A stretch of 58,172 nt of DNA, from assembly GCA_013203045.1 (NCBI GenBank), contig JABMQN010000216.1:1-58172 (forward strand), in the 5' to 3' direction. Shown here piece after piece: positions 17,595-26,039 of the stretch; within the stretch, counting starts at the first letter, position 1; every line of letters begins with the position of its first letter. The position numbers were made by a program, and so were the translations under genes. This DNA comes from Chloroflexota bacterium. GTDB taxonomy: Bacteria; Chloroflexota; Dehalococcoidia; SZUA-161; SpSt-899. The notes below the pieces were generated by a model that saw nothing but the letters and a program-made list of their open reading frames with translations, searched no databases and was not told the DNA's origin.

Positions 17595-18398
17595 ATGGAC
17601 CTGGGTCTGGCTGGCAAGACAGTTATTGTTACGGGAGGGGGATCGAACATTGGGCGTGGCATTGTGCTCGGTTTCGCGCAAGAAGGGGCTAATGTCATCA
17701 ATGCTGAGATAGATGTAGAGCAAGGCCAAAGAGTGGTCGATGAGGCTAATGAAACTGGCAATGGCAACACTGAACTGATCCCAACAGATGTTACCAATTG
17801 GGATTCGGTGCAGGAAATGGTGGAATCAGCAATCGGGAAATACGGGCAGATCGACGTGCTGGTCAACAACGCAGGCGGAACACCGAGCTATCGGCCCTTT
17901 ATGAAAAAGGATCGGGAAGAGTGGGAAAAAGAAATAAACCTGAATTATTGGAGCGTTATCAACTGCATTCGGGGAGTGCTGGATAACATGATGGAACATA
18001 AAACCGGAAGGATTGTTAACATAGCATCGGGATCAGGCCAGATTGGCTCCGGGGCGATGAACCTGGCCGTGTATGGGGGAACCAAAGGCGGAGTCATCGC
18101 GCTATCGAGAGGTTTGGCATGGGAATTTGGAAGACATGGAATAACGGTGAACTGCGTCTCGCCGGGTTGGATTGTGCCGGATGCTGAAGACCATACCGGG
18201 GAAGGGAGCTTCTGGCAGAAGTGGGGTTATGATTTCTTTACACCCGAAAAACTGGACATATTCATGAAGAGTTGGCCGGTTCCCCGTCTGGGACGGCCCG
18301 AAGATATTGCTGATTGCGTGCTATTTTTCGCCTCTGATCGTGCCAGCTATCTCACTGGCCAGACCGTAAGCGTAAGTGGCGGCGTGGCTATGTGGTAG
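17595..18398 (+). CDS. SDR family NAD(P)-dependent oxidoreductase
   Basis: A 267-residue classical short-chain dehydrogenase. The cofactor loop TGGGSNIGRG is at 13-22, NNAGG is near 90, and the catalytic Tyr160-x3-Lys164 is in YGGTKGG, preceded by IASGSGQIG. Glu/Asp at the end of the second strand (NAEIDVEQGQR) hints at NAD rather than NADP. It would interconvert an alcohol and a ketone or aldehyde. Its place between two AOR genes suggests that alcohol oxidation feeds aldehyde oxidation. The start is preceded by AAAGGGGGG, 15 bases after the DUF6125-like gene. Confidence 0.92.
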   Translation: MDLGLAGKTVIVTGGGSNIGRGIVLGFAQEGANVINAEIDVEQGQRVVDEANETGNGNTELIPTDVTNWDSVQEMVESAIGKYGQIDVLVNNAGGTPSYRPFMKKDREEWEKEINLNYWSVINCIRGVLDNMMEHKTGRIVNIASGSGQIGSGAMNLAVYGGTKGGVIALSRGLAWEFGRHGITVNCVSPGWIVPDAEDHTGEGSFWQKWGYDFFTPEKLDIFMKSWPVPRLGRPEDIADCVLFFASDRASYLTGQTVSVSGGVAMW

Positions 18399-18422
18399 CT
18401 TTGAAGATAGATATAGAAAATT

Positions 18423-20387
18423 ATGACTCAATTTGGATACGCCGGGAGCATACTGAGGGTCGACCTTTCTTCAGGGAAGACCGAGGTGAGGTCAACTGAG
18501 GATTATTCGAAGCGATTCCTTGGTGGTCGGGGTATTGCGGCCAAGGTGTGCTGGGACGAAGTACCTCCGGAAATCGGGGCTATGGACCCTGAGAATCGAC
18601 TCGTGTTTGCTACTGGTCCTCTGGCTTGCGTTCCTATAATAGGAGGTTCGCGCTGGGAAGTTTGTGGCAAGTCGCCAGCGACATCTCCACATCATTTCAA
18701 CTACTGCAATCTGGGAGGGAGATGGGGTGCCGATCTCAAATTTACCGGCTACGATGCATTGATCGTTCAGGGGAAAGCCGATAATCCCATCTACATCCTA
18801 ATTAGTGAAGATGGGATAGAACTGAAAGACGCTAAAGCTTTGTGGGGAACCGGAGCCATCGAGACCCGGGAGAAATTGAAGAGTGAATGGGGAAATAATA
18901 CTCGGGTGGTAGCTATAGGCCCTGCAGGTGAGAATGGTTTGATCATGGCCACTTTACTGGCTGATAACGATTCCAGTGGTGCCGGAGGGCTCGGAGCGGT
19001 GATGGGCTCAAAAAATTTGAAAGCTATCGTCGTTTTAAGTACCGGGAAGCGAGTGGAAATCGCTAAGCCAGCAAAGCTTCGAGAACTGACTCAATACTAT
19101 CGTTCATTGAAAAGGATCACACTTCGTTTTCCCCCTGAGTTAGCTCAAACCCGATCCCCTATGGCGCCACCTAACAAGATCAAGAGACCGGACCCCTGCT
19201 ACGGGTGTATGGGTTGCTACAGGATGCTCTACCAATCAGAGGATGGACGTACCGGAAAATTCATGTGTAATTCCGGGATGTTCTACCAGCATTGGGCGAA
19301 CCAGTACGGTGGCGATTGGATGGACGTCGCTTTTCATGCCACCAAGCTCGCGGATACGTATGGACTTGACTCCAAGGCAATCGATAAGATGATCAGCTGG
19401 CTTCACAACTGCTATGAAGTAGGCATCCTGACAGAAAAGGATACGGGCTTACCCCTTTCCCGTATCGGTACCCGGGAATTCATGGAGATGTTCGTAAGAA
19501 TGGTGTCATTCCACGAGGGTTTCGGCGATGTTCTGGCCATGGGGCTTGATCGTGCAGCGGAATCGCTTGGCCCTGCAGCCCAGGAGCAACTCAGGCATGT
19601 TGGATACGTCGGTCTGCCGGACTACAGAGATGTCTATTCTCCTCAGTTGTACACTCCGCATGCCATCTTCTATGCCATGGAGCCCAGGCTTTCCATGGCT
19701 CAGTTTCACGAAATAGGAACAACCATCCCCAAGTGGGCATCCTGGGCACAGGGTAATCCCAAAGGGCTTTCATCACCATCACTCCGTGCCATCGCCCGTA
19801 GATTCTGGGGAAGCGATCTCGCCGTCGATTTCTCCACTTACGATGGCAAGGCACTGGCTGCTCGGACGGTCCAGGACCGGGAATATGCCAAGGCATGCCT
19901 CATTCTTTGTGACAATATCTGGCCGGTCATCGAAACAAAGCATACCGACAACAACATGGGAGATCCCACTTTGGAAAGCAAGATTCTTTCTGCAATTACT
20001 GGTCAAGACTTCACCGAACATGAGCTATATGAAATCGGGGAACGGGTCTTCAATCTGCAACGGGCGATCCTGGTGCGAGAAGGGCATTACGGACGAGCAG
20101 GTGATACCCTTCCTGAACGGTATTTCAATGAACCTTTAAAACTAGATTTCCTTAATCCGGAATGCCTGGTTCCCGGTAAAGATGGTGAGGCAATCTCTCG
20201 CAAGGGTGCGGTAATCGACCGGGCCGGATTTGAAAAGATGAAAGATGAATATTACGAGCTGAGAGGATGGGATGTAGCTACTGGGCTCCAAACCAGGCAA
20301 CAACTTGAGGCATTGGATTTATCTGAAGTGGCCAATGGATTGGAATCACGAGGGTTGCTGGCCAATACCGCATCACGGGCGGCATAA
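18423..20387 (+). CDS. Aldehyde ferredoxin oxidoreductase family protein (AOR-2), altered cluster loop
   Basis: A 654-residue paralog of AOR-1 with the same landmarks: FGYAGSILRVDLS, FLGGRGIAAKVCWDE, YYELRGWD. The cluster loop reads Cys259-YG-Cys262-MG-Cys265, one residue shorter than the family CX2CX3C seen in AOR-1 and AOR-3. The fourth ligand, Cys496 in LILCD, is kept. All else is intact, so it is probably an active enzyme with a slightly reshaped cluster site. No clear ribosome site is present (24 bases after the SDR stop), so translation may be coupled to the SDR. Its 3' end lies 6 bases from the convergent gene at 20394. Confidence 0.92.
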   Translation: MTQFGYAGSILRVDLSSGKTEVRSTEDYSKRFLGGRGIAAKVCWDEVPPEIGAMDPENRLVFATGPLACVPIIGGSRWEVCGKSPATSPHHFNYCNLGGRWGADLKFTGYDALIVQGKADNPIYILISEDGIELKDAKALWGTGAIETREKLKSEWGNNTRVVAIGPAGENGLIMATLLADNDSSGAGGLGAVMGSKNLKAIVVLSTGKRVEIAKPAKLRELTQYYRSLKRITLRFPPELAQTRSPMAPPNKIKRPDPCYGCMGCYRMLYQSEDGRTGKFMCNSGMFYQHWANQYGGDWMDVAFHATKLADTYGLDSKAIDKMISWLHNCYEVGILTEKDTGLPLSRIGTREFMEMFVRMVSFHEGFGDVLAMGLDRAAESLGPAAQEQLRHVGYVGLPDYRDVYSPQLYTPHAIFYAMEPRLSMAQFHEIGTTIPKWASWAQGNPKGLSSPSLRAIARRFWGSDLAVDFSTYDGKALAARTVQDREYAKACLILCDNIWPVIETKHTDNNMGDPTLESKILSAITGQDFTEHELYEIGERVFNLQRAILVREGHYGRAGDTLPERYFNEPLKLDFLNPECLVPGKDGEAISRKGAVIDRAGFEKMKDEYYELRGWDVATGLQTRQQLEALDLSEVANGLESRGLLANTASRAA

Positions 20388-20393
20388 GAGAGT

Positions 20394-20945
20394 TTAACGT
20401 TCTATTTTGAACTCCCACTGACAACAACAATCGGCATAGTCGGTTCGGGGAGGCACTTTTATTGGAATGACTTGGATTTCGGGATTGAAATAATCTGCTA
20501 TCATTCGCATGAGCTTAGGCTCCATTTCTTGGCAGATCAGCTTTTCGCGACCCGTACCTTCTTTTTCCAATGATAGTAAAGTAGGGCAAGTAAAATAGGT
20601 GACTACGGCATGGTCATTGCTTTTCAAATCGATATGATAGTCGTAAATCCACATCCAGGGGCTGGCCTGAATGGCTTTCATCATCGTAGCCACATCATCG
20701 CCATGGATATTGAGTAGCTCGCTGATGGTCTTTAACTCGAACATCTGGGCCTTTTCCCAGACCTTAACATCACAATCGAAAGCCTCATCGTTACCCCATT
20801 TATTCATCACGGTGAGGTACCAATGGCCATCGACCCTTAGCATGTACTCGTTATAAGTCTTAAGAAGTTTGAGGAGGGTCTCTTTAGAAAACTTATCATG
20901 GCTGAACTCAGGATCATATTCGCCACTGTAATCGAGTAATTCCAT
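20394..20945 (-). CDS. DUF6125/ATC-hydrolase-like protein (copy 2)
   Basis: A 183-residue paralog of the protein at 17004: ELLDYSGEYDPEF at the start, a mid-protein Cys in YFTCPTLLSLEKEG, a second Cys in KLICQEMEP, and CCCQWEFKIE at the end. It is encoded on the strand opposite to AOR-2 and converges on it. The ATG is chosen over the TTG just upstream because AGGAGG sits 7 bases before the ATG. Its promoter region faces the MarR gene, so both could respond to the same regulator. Function is unknown. Confidence 0.65.
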   Translation of the reverse strand: MELLDYSGEYDPEFSHDKFSKETLLKLLKTYNEYMLRVDGHWYLTVMNKWGNDEAFDCDVKVWEKAQMFELKTISELLNIHGDDVATMMKAIQASPWMWIYDYHIDLKSNDHAVVTYFTCPTLLSLEKEGTGREKLICQEMEPKLMRMIADYFNPEIQVIPIKVPPRTDYADCCCQWEFKIER

Positions 20946-21024
20946 CAACTGACCTCCTGGGAGTGCCGTCGGGGGAAGTTTACCAGATTATCACCATAAC
21001 TGGCTAGCATTTGCCGACATAGAA

Positions 21025-21060
21025 GTATACGTTGACAACTGCAAATTGCCGGATTAAACT
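21025..21060 (+). promoter_or_regulatory. Promoter of MarR gene with half-operator
   Basis: TTGACA (21032-21037), a 17-base spacer and TAAACT (21055-21060) make a sigma-70-like promoter. GTATACGT at 21025-21032, touching the -35 box, matches 8 of 11 bases of one arm of the palindrome at 21645-21666. This would allow weak autoregulation. Confidence 0.45.
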
Positions 21061-21106
21061 CTTCATTAACCACTTGCAGCCAGACAGTCTGCACAAGGAG
21101 GGGAAT

Positions 21107-21601
21107 GTGTCGTCTGATGTTACACTTCCACCTGAGTATCAAACATGGTTTCTTTTGCACGAAGTTGATACCGGGATACAGCGAAGCATGGAGAGCGAAT
21201 TGAAACCGTTTGGTGTCTCTGTGATAGCTACCGGGCTTTTGTATATTTTGAAATCTTCTGATGAACCAGTAACACTCACCGAATTGTCCGGATGGCTTTT
21301 CCGCAAACCTCACTCCGTATCCGAACTGATATCCCGAATGGCCAAACAAGGCCTGGTAACCAAAACCGCCGATCCGCAAAAAAAGAAGGGGGTCAGGGTA
21401 TCCATCACCCCAAAAGGTGATCAAATACTGAGTGAGTACATGGAAGAGATGCAGGTCATTAGTAAAATAATGTCCAGCCTCTCCGAAGAAGAAACAAAAT
21501 ATTTTAAGGCATGTTTAGAAAAGATACGCAAGAGTGTTATTGAAGAACTTGTGCTTAGTGCCCAGAGACCGTTTCCCTGGGGATTTTTCCCGGCAGAATA
21601 A
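21107..21601 (+). CDS. MarR family transcriptional regulator
   Basis: A 164-residue winged-helix protein. Helices near LTELSGWLFRKPHSVSELISRM form the helix-turn-helix, and GLVTKTADPQKKKGVRVSITPKG is the MarR wing. Long dimerisation helices flank it. The GTG start at 21107 is chosen because AAGGAGGGG sits just before it; a more upstream ATG lies within the likely promoter. It ends about 100 bases before the FAD oxidoreductase gene, whose promoter holds a perfect palindrome. It probably represses that gene and responds to an aromatic or hydrophobic ligand, by analogy with the family. Confidence 0.88.
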   Translation: MSSDVTLPPEYQTWFLLHEVDTGIQRSMESELKPFGVSVIATGLLYILKSSDEPVTLTELSGWLFRKPHSVSELISRMAKQGLVTKTADPQKKKGVRVSITPKGDQILSEYMEEMQVISKIMSSLSEEETKYFKACLEKIRKSVIEELVLSAQRPFPWGFFPAE

Positions 21602-21608
21602 AAAAACC

Positions 21609-21638
21609 TTGACAAACCTACAGGAAAGACAGTAGGAT
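21609..21638 (+). promoter_or_regulatory. Sigma-70-like promoter of FAD oxidoreductase gene
   Basis: A perfect -35 TTGACA (21609-21614), an 18-base spacer and -10 TAGGAT (21633-21638) lie between the MarR stop codon and the palindrome. Transcription would start inside the palindrome. Confidence 0.6.
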
Positions 21639-21644
21639 TATATG

Positions 21645-21666
21645 TCGTATACGTGCACGTATACGA
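21645..21666. promoter_or_regulatory. 22-bp perfect palindrome, probable MarR operator
   Basis: TCGTATACGTG is followed directly by its exact reverse complement CACGTATACGA. It begins 7 bases after the -10 box, so a bound dimer would block RNA polymerase. MarR-family operators are palindromes of about this size and lie close to the regulator gene. Confidence 0.7.
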
Positions 21667-21700
21667 TTTTTGTGCTGGAATCATACCTAGGAGGTTTGAA

Positions 21701-23260
21701 ATGTCTGATTATGATGCCATCGTCGTAGGAGCAGGCCATAATGGCCTTACGGCAGCCACTATTCTCGCCAAGAACGGACTCTCTGTTCTGTGTGTCGAGA
21801 AAACCCACGGACCGGGAGGAATGGCGGCCACCAGGGAGTTGTTTAAGGGATTCAAACACAACGTGGGCGCATGGGCCCTGATCATCTTTCGCGATGAGAT
21901 GCTCAAACGCCTGGAATTGGAAAACTACGGCCTGGAACTCATCAGGCCCCGCACTTCGTACTGTAATTTCGGATCCCCCGAAGACACCCCCTTCATCGGC
22001 TACAACGATACGGAAGAAATGACCCAACATCTAATAAACGATCACGGTCCGGATGCTGTTGAAGGCCTGGCAGGTTTATTCGGCTATATGCAGAAGTTCA
22101 AAGACCTGGTTGACGAAGAAATACTTAGAGCGCCCAGATCGCTCGATGCTCTGATTGCCAGCGCGCCCGACGCAGAATCTCGTGAAATTCTACTCAAAAC
22201 CGTCTATGGCAGCGGGATGGATATCATCCGCCAGTTCTTCCCCGAACCAAACAAATACAACGGCATCCTGGGTTCATTGTGTGCCTCAACCATCGATGGA
22301 GTCCGCATGGGGCCGTTCACTCCCGGCAGCGCGCTTTCACTGGCATATCATTACACCATGGGAGACGCTTACGACTTTCGAACTCCCAAAGGCGGCATCG
22401 GAGCACTTTCGAACGCACTGGCAAAATCGGTGGAAGATCGAGGCGGAACGATTCAATATGGAACCCAGGTCAAACGTTTCTTAATCGAGAATGGGAAGAT
22501 CTCCGGTGTGGAATTGAAGAATGGCGAAAAGATCAGCGCAAAAGTCGTGCTCTCAAGCCTCGATGCGCGTACTACGTTTATTGGCATGGTGGGCGAAGAT
22601 GAGTTGCCATCCGATGTTGTACATGCAGTCAAAGAAATTATATACAAGAACGGCTATGTCCAGATTCACATGACACTCAAAGAACTACCCGAATTCACGG
22701 GGCACCTTGCTTTTGCTAACGAGGATAACATCCGCTGGTGTATGTGCTACATTCCCTCCCCCGAGCATCTCTCGCATTGCTGGGACCAGTACCGGCATGG
22801 CCAGGTCCCGGACGCACCGGCAAGCTACTGTGCCATACCCAGCGTAATGGACCCTAGTCTGGCACCGGAGGGCTACTACACCTGCACGATCTACTCACAG
22901 TATTTCCCGACCGATATCCCTCAAGATAAACACAAAGAAATGAGGGACGTGATGGCCGAGAGGATGATCGACCAGATTGCCAGACATGCTCCCAATTTCC
23001 GGGGCGCGATCATGGATAGGGTCGTCCTTACGCAACAGTACTTCGAGAAGACCTTCGGTATTACCGCAGGCGATTTCTGCCACGGGATGCTTCACCCCGG
23101 ACAGATGTGGGATAGACGTCCCATTCCAGGATGGTCGAACTATAAGACACCAATTGAGAACCTGTACATGTGCGGCTCTGCCTGCCATCCCGGACCTGGG
23201 GTGACCTGCGCACCGGGTTACAATAGCGCAAATGAAGTGCTGAAAAACTGGAAGAAGTAG
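21701..23260 (+). CDS. FAD-dependent oxidoreductase, phytoene desaturase/PYROXD2-like
   Basis: A 519-residue flavoprotein. The dinucleotide loop is VVGAGHNG (8-15), followed by Glu33 in VEKTHGPGG; AGHNG is typical of the PYROXD2 branch of the phytoene desaturase superfamily. The C-terminal FAD segment is NLYMCGSACHPGPGV near 485-500. These enzymes desaturate or oxidise hydrophobic substrates, but the substrate here is unknown. The ATG with AGGAGG at 21690-21695 is chosen; an upstream in-frame GTG lies in the palindrome. Expression is probably controlled by the adjacent MarR protein. Confidence 0.9.
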   Translation: MSDYDAIVVGAGHNGLTAATILAKNGLSVLCVEKTHGPGGMAATRELFKGFKHNVGAWALIIFRDEMLKRLELENYGLELIRPRTSYCNFGSPEDTPFIGYNDTEEMTQHLINDHGPDAVEGLAGLFGYMQKFKDLVDEEILRAPRSLDALIASAPDAESREILLKTVYGSGMDIIRQFFPEPNKYNGILGSLCASTIDGVRMGPFTPGSALSLAYHYTMGDAYDFRTPKGGIGALSNALAKSVEDRGGTIQYGTQVKRFLIENGKISGVELKNGEKISAKVVLSSLDARTTFIGMVGEDELPSDVVHAVKEIIYKNGYVQIHMTLKELPEFTGHLAFANEDNIRWCMCYIPSPEHLSHCWDQYRHGQVPDAPASYCAIPSVMDPSLAPEGYYTCTIYSQYFPTDIPQDKHKEMRDVMAERMIDQIARHAPNFRGAIMDRVVLTQQYFEKTFGITAGDFCHGMLHPGQMWDRRPIPGWSNYKTPIENLYMCGSACHPGPGVTCAPGYNSANEVLKNWKK

Positions 23261-23268
23261 GAAATCAG

Positions 23269-23757
23269 ATGCGAGAAGAATCAAAGAACTCTAGTTTGTT
23301 GGCTGCTCCCTGTGGTCTATACTACGGCGCCTGTTCGATATATCAGGCAGTCAGGAGAGCTGATACCGAATTTCTCACTGTAGCGGCGATCGGGATCACC
23401 GAGATGATGGGAATCCTTGCTGAAGCAAAAGACCTTCAATGTGACGGATGCCTCTCCGAAGTAAGATCGATCCAATGCCGCGAGTGCTTGCTGCGTGATT
23501 GTGCTCTTTCAAAGGGTCTAACTCACTGTGCTAAGTGCAATGAGTTCCCCTGTCAGCAAATCATTGATTTTAAAAATGACCAGTTCGCTCATCATAGTGA
23601 AGTCATCGAAAATATTCGCCGTCAGCAAGATATCGGTATTGAAGGATGGATTGAAGAACAGCAAAAGAGATGGCGTTGCCCAAGCTGTGATAATGAAACA
23701 GAGTGGTATGCAGTACAATGCCATCATTGCGGAAATGCTTTAGAAGGGCACTTCTAG
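23269..23757 (+). CDS. DUF3795 cysteine-rich protein
   Basis: A 162-residue protein with the DUF3795 opening AAPCGLYYGACSIY, then CDGCLSE, QCRECLLRDCALSKG, CAKCNEFPC, and a C-terminal zinc-ribbon-like pair, CPSCDNET and CHHCGNAL. Metal binding (zinc or iron-sulfur) is expected, but no activity is known for the family. It starts 8 bases after the FAD oxidoreductase, so it is probably in the same transcript. A shorter relative lies at 32278. Confidence 0.8.
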   Translation: MREESKNSSLLAAPCGLYYGACSIYQAVRRADTEFLTVAAIGITEMMGILAEAKDLQCDGCLSEVRSIQCRECLLRDCALSKGLTHCAKCNEFPCQQIIDFKNDQFAHHSEVIENIRRQQDIGIEGWIEEQQKRWRCPSCDNETEWYAVQCHHCGNALEGHF

Positions 23758-23799
23758 TTTCACTATGTTCACTCTATAGATTATTTGAGAAGATACCTC

Positions 23800-24960
23800 A
23801 TGTTGGACACTATTATTTCCAGCTTTCGAATTACCCGGGAGATAACTCAGGTTATATTTGATAATCTAAACAGATGGCATGATGACACGATTCCGCCATC
23901 TGTAGCCGCAATCACTCCTGCGTGGCTCACCGATGTTCTTCAAGCCCACGTAGAAGGTGTTCAAGTAAAATCCGTCGAACCTCTTAGCGAGGTATCCGGC
24001 ACAACCACACATGCACGCATCGCACTCACCTACAACGAAGTCGGCGAAAAATCCGACTTTCCGAGTTCAATGTTCCTGAAACTTCCGCCCCGCGAGTTCG
24101 CCACAAAGGTCTTCGTGAGCCTGTTCAATCTGGCTCGTAATGAAACACGTTTTTACAACGAGATCAGCCCTGAGATTCAATCATTAGTCCCCAAAGCATA
24201 CTATGCAAAGTCAAAAGTTCGTGGGCCAGGGTTCATATTACTTTTCGAAGACCTCAATGCAGGAGGCTATCATTTCAAAGATGTAACCTCACGGTGCACA
24301 CCGGATGACGCGGAAATGGTGATCCGGGTATTGGGGAAAATCCACGGAAAATACTGGGAGAGTCCTCGACTCACAGGCGACCTGGCGTGGCTTCCAACAT
24401 ATCGGAAGGATAAAAACGTGCGACTCAATCGTCTTATGAGGAAATGGGCTCTCAAACGTACGTTAGCCAAGTTTGGTGACATCATCCCCGATCCAGTCAA
24501 GGAATCCGGCAACTACATTAACCAAAAATATGATGATCTGGAGGAGTATTGGGCTCAACCTCCGCAGACATTCATTCATGGTGATTCCCATGTGGGAAAC
24601 ATGTATTTTAGTGATCATGATATGGGATTTCTGGATTGGCAGGTAGTACGCCAGGGCCAGGGAATGCGTGATGTATCCTATTTCATGGTCGCTTCCCTTC
24701 CGACCGAGGTAAGGCGTGCACACGAAAGGGACCTCATCAGGCTTTATCTGGATTGCCTGGCAGGGATGGGTATCTCCGATTTAAATTTTGAACAGGCATG
24801 GGAACAACACAGACTCCATGCATTCTATACTTGGATTGCACAGATCGTTACCGCAGCCGCAGGAACGCTTCAGAGTGAACCGATAGTACGCGCAGGCCTC
24901 AAACGTACAGGGACAGCGATTGTTGACCTGGATTCTCTGGGTGCACTGCGAGATCTGTAA
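23800..24960 (+). CDS. Phosphotransferase family protein (APH/ecdysteroid-kinase-like)
   Basis: A 386-residue protein with the aminoglycoside phosphotransferase fold. The catalytic Brenner motif is His260-Gly-Asp262-Ser-His-x-x-Asn, followed by GFLDWQ with the metal-binding Asp. The N-lobe has FILLFEDLNAGG. Relatives phosphorylate small hydroxyl compounds, and some are fused or linked to acyl-CoA dehydrogenases in lipid catabolism. The substrate is unknown. An in-frame TTG at 23785 is possible, but the ATG at 23800 is preferred; neither has a strong ribosome site. Confidence 0.82.
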   Translation: MLDTIISSFRITREITQVIFDNLNRWHDDTIPPSVAAITPAWLTDVLQAHVEGVQVKSVEPLSEVSGTTTHARIALTYNEVGEKSDFPSSMFLKLPPREFATKVFVSLFNLARNETRFYNEISPEIQSLVPKAYYAKSKVRGPGFILLFEDLNAGGYHFKDVTSRCTPDDAEMVIRVLGKIHGKYWESPRLTGDLAWLPTYRKDKNVRLNRLMRKWALKRTLAKFGDIIPDPVKESGNYINQKYDDLEEYWAQPPQTFIHGDSHVGNMYFSDHDMGFLDWQVVRQGQGMRDVSYFMVASLPTEVRRAHERDLIRLYLDCLAGMGISDLNFEQAWEQHRLHAFYTWIAQIVTAAAGTLQSEPIVRAGLKRTGTAIVDLDSLGALRDL

Positions 24961-24984
24961 CAACGCACAACTTGATACTCAAGG

Positions 24985-25815
24985 TTAATATGCCATAAAC
25001 TTTAGCTTCAATTCATATGTGTCTGCACGTGTCAAATCATTTAAGGAACCTCTGATTAAACTCCCACGAGGCGATACTTCACCTTCCGCTATTGGTGCAT
25101 CCTCAGGATAATCTTCTAACACTGGACCGCTGGGTGCCTCAAAAAGCTGTAACGTTGCCAGCAATATACGCCTTTGAAATGCAGGATCATTGGGAATTCC
25201 AAGAGGTCGACCCAATTCAAAAGGTACCCACAATGCTCTGGGAGGTTTTATTTTTTCTGAGTGCAAGCGAATCAAGCTTACCTGTGTGGTTGGTACACCT
25301 TATTCTTCGATGTAATGAGCAAGCACACCGACGGCACGCGTGCACAGAGGTCACACAGGCAGAAAAACGACCGCATCAACCCTATCTTTTTTCAAGAGAC
25401 CAGCGATAACACGCGCTTCGGCCTCCATACTTATAGGGTCGTGACCTCCCATAAACGAATAGTGAAAGTCAGCAACACTGCCGATGACTCTGGCTCGAGC
25501 AAGTTCCCACAGCCGATCGAGAGGGAAAACTACATTCCAATCTTGCTGAAATCCAACCCGGTCGAAGTTAGGAGATACGTGACTCATTATCAGATCATTT
25601 GCTTGTATATCACTAGGAATGATTCGATAATAGTCACCGGAATCCAGCGTGAATGGACGATCGTCGCGTTTGTGAAGTCCAGCTGTTGAGATGATTGCGA
25701 CGCGCCGTTTATTAAGAGGTGGTCCTTCAACCCATGGCTGAGTATCAAGCTCAGGGCAGGGGAGTTCGTCGTATAGCTTCCTTTCTCCCTTTGATATTCT
25801 ATCGAGGCGAACCAT
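24985..25815 (-). pseudogene. GrdB-like reductase gene with in-frame TGA (possible Sec) and TAA
   Basis: Read through, this frame encodes 276 residues like the glycine/sarcosine/betaine reductase selenoprotein B family. TAGLHKRDDRPF and SHVSPNFDRVGFQQD form the N-terminal part, SVADFHYSFMG the middle, and RPPRALW-like PPRALWVPFELGRPLG follows. A TGA (codon 155, bases 25351-25353) falls where the family has Cys or selenocysteine in a U/C-P-x-C motif, here V-TGA-P-L-C158. Codon 172 is TAA (25300-25302), and after it the family sequence resumes in the same frame. The C-terminus is shorter than I expect for the family. The start is strong: ATG with AGGAGG. It could be a selenoprotein with one sequencing error, or a decaying gene. 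Confidence 0.7.
25323..25343 (-). promoter_or_regulatory. SECIS-like hairpin after the TGA
   Basis: On the minus strand, 7 bases after the TGA, GCACGC pairs with GUGUGC (one G-U) around a nine-base loop GUGCCGUCG. Bacterial SECIS hairpins lie just downstream of the recoded UGA, with a GU-containing loop. The fit is suggestive only. Confidence 0.35.
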
Positions 25816-26039
25816 ATATGCCTCCTGTGATTATTCGAGCAAAGTGATCTAGATATAGTCATATTAAATATGGGATTCTGATTTGTTCTACTCATCATTA
25901 GCTGTCCCTTCAACCTTTGTTCTAATATTGTGTGGTTTGCATGCTGTTTCGAACAGCAGTATCGGTGATTGGATAGTGTAAAATAAATATGGGGGAATAA
26001 TTTTAGATAAATAATGAGAATACCAAAGGAGAAAACGGA

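Noticed and set aside
18423-20387. AOR-2 as a pseudogene because of the shortened Cys loop
   Set aside because: The frame is open to full length, the fourth Cys and all other family motifs are kept, so an active variant is more likely.
25092-25689. Two overlapping rightward open frames of 105 and 142 codons
   Set aside because: They lie antisense to the GrdB-like gene, which shows clear family sequence and a good ribosome site; the rightward proteins resemble nothing and lack ribosome sites.
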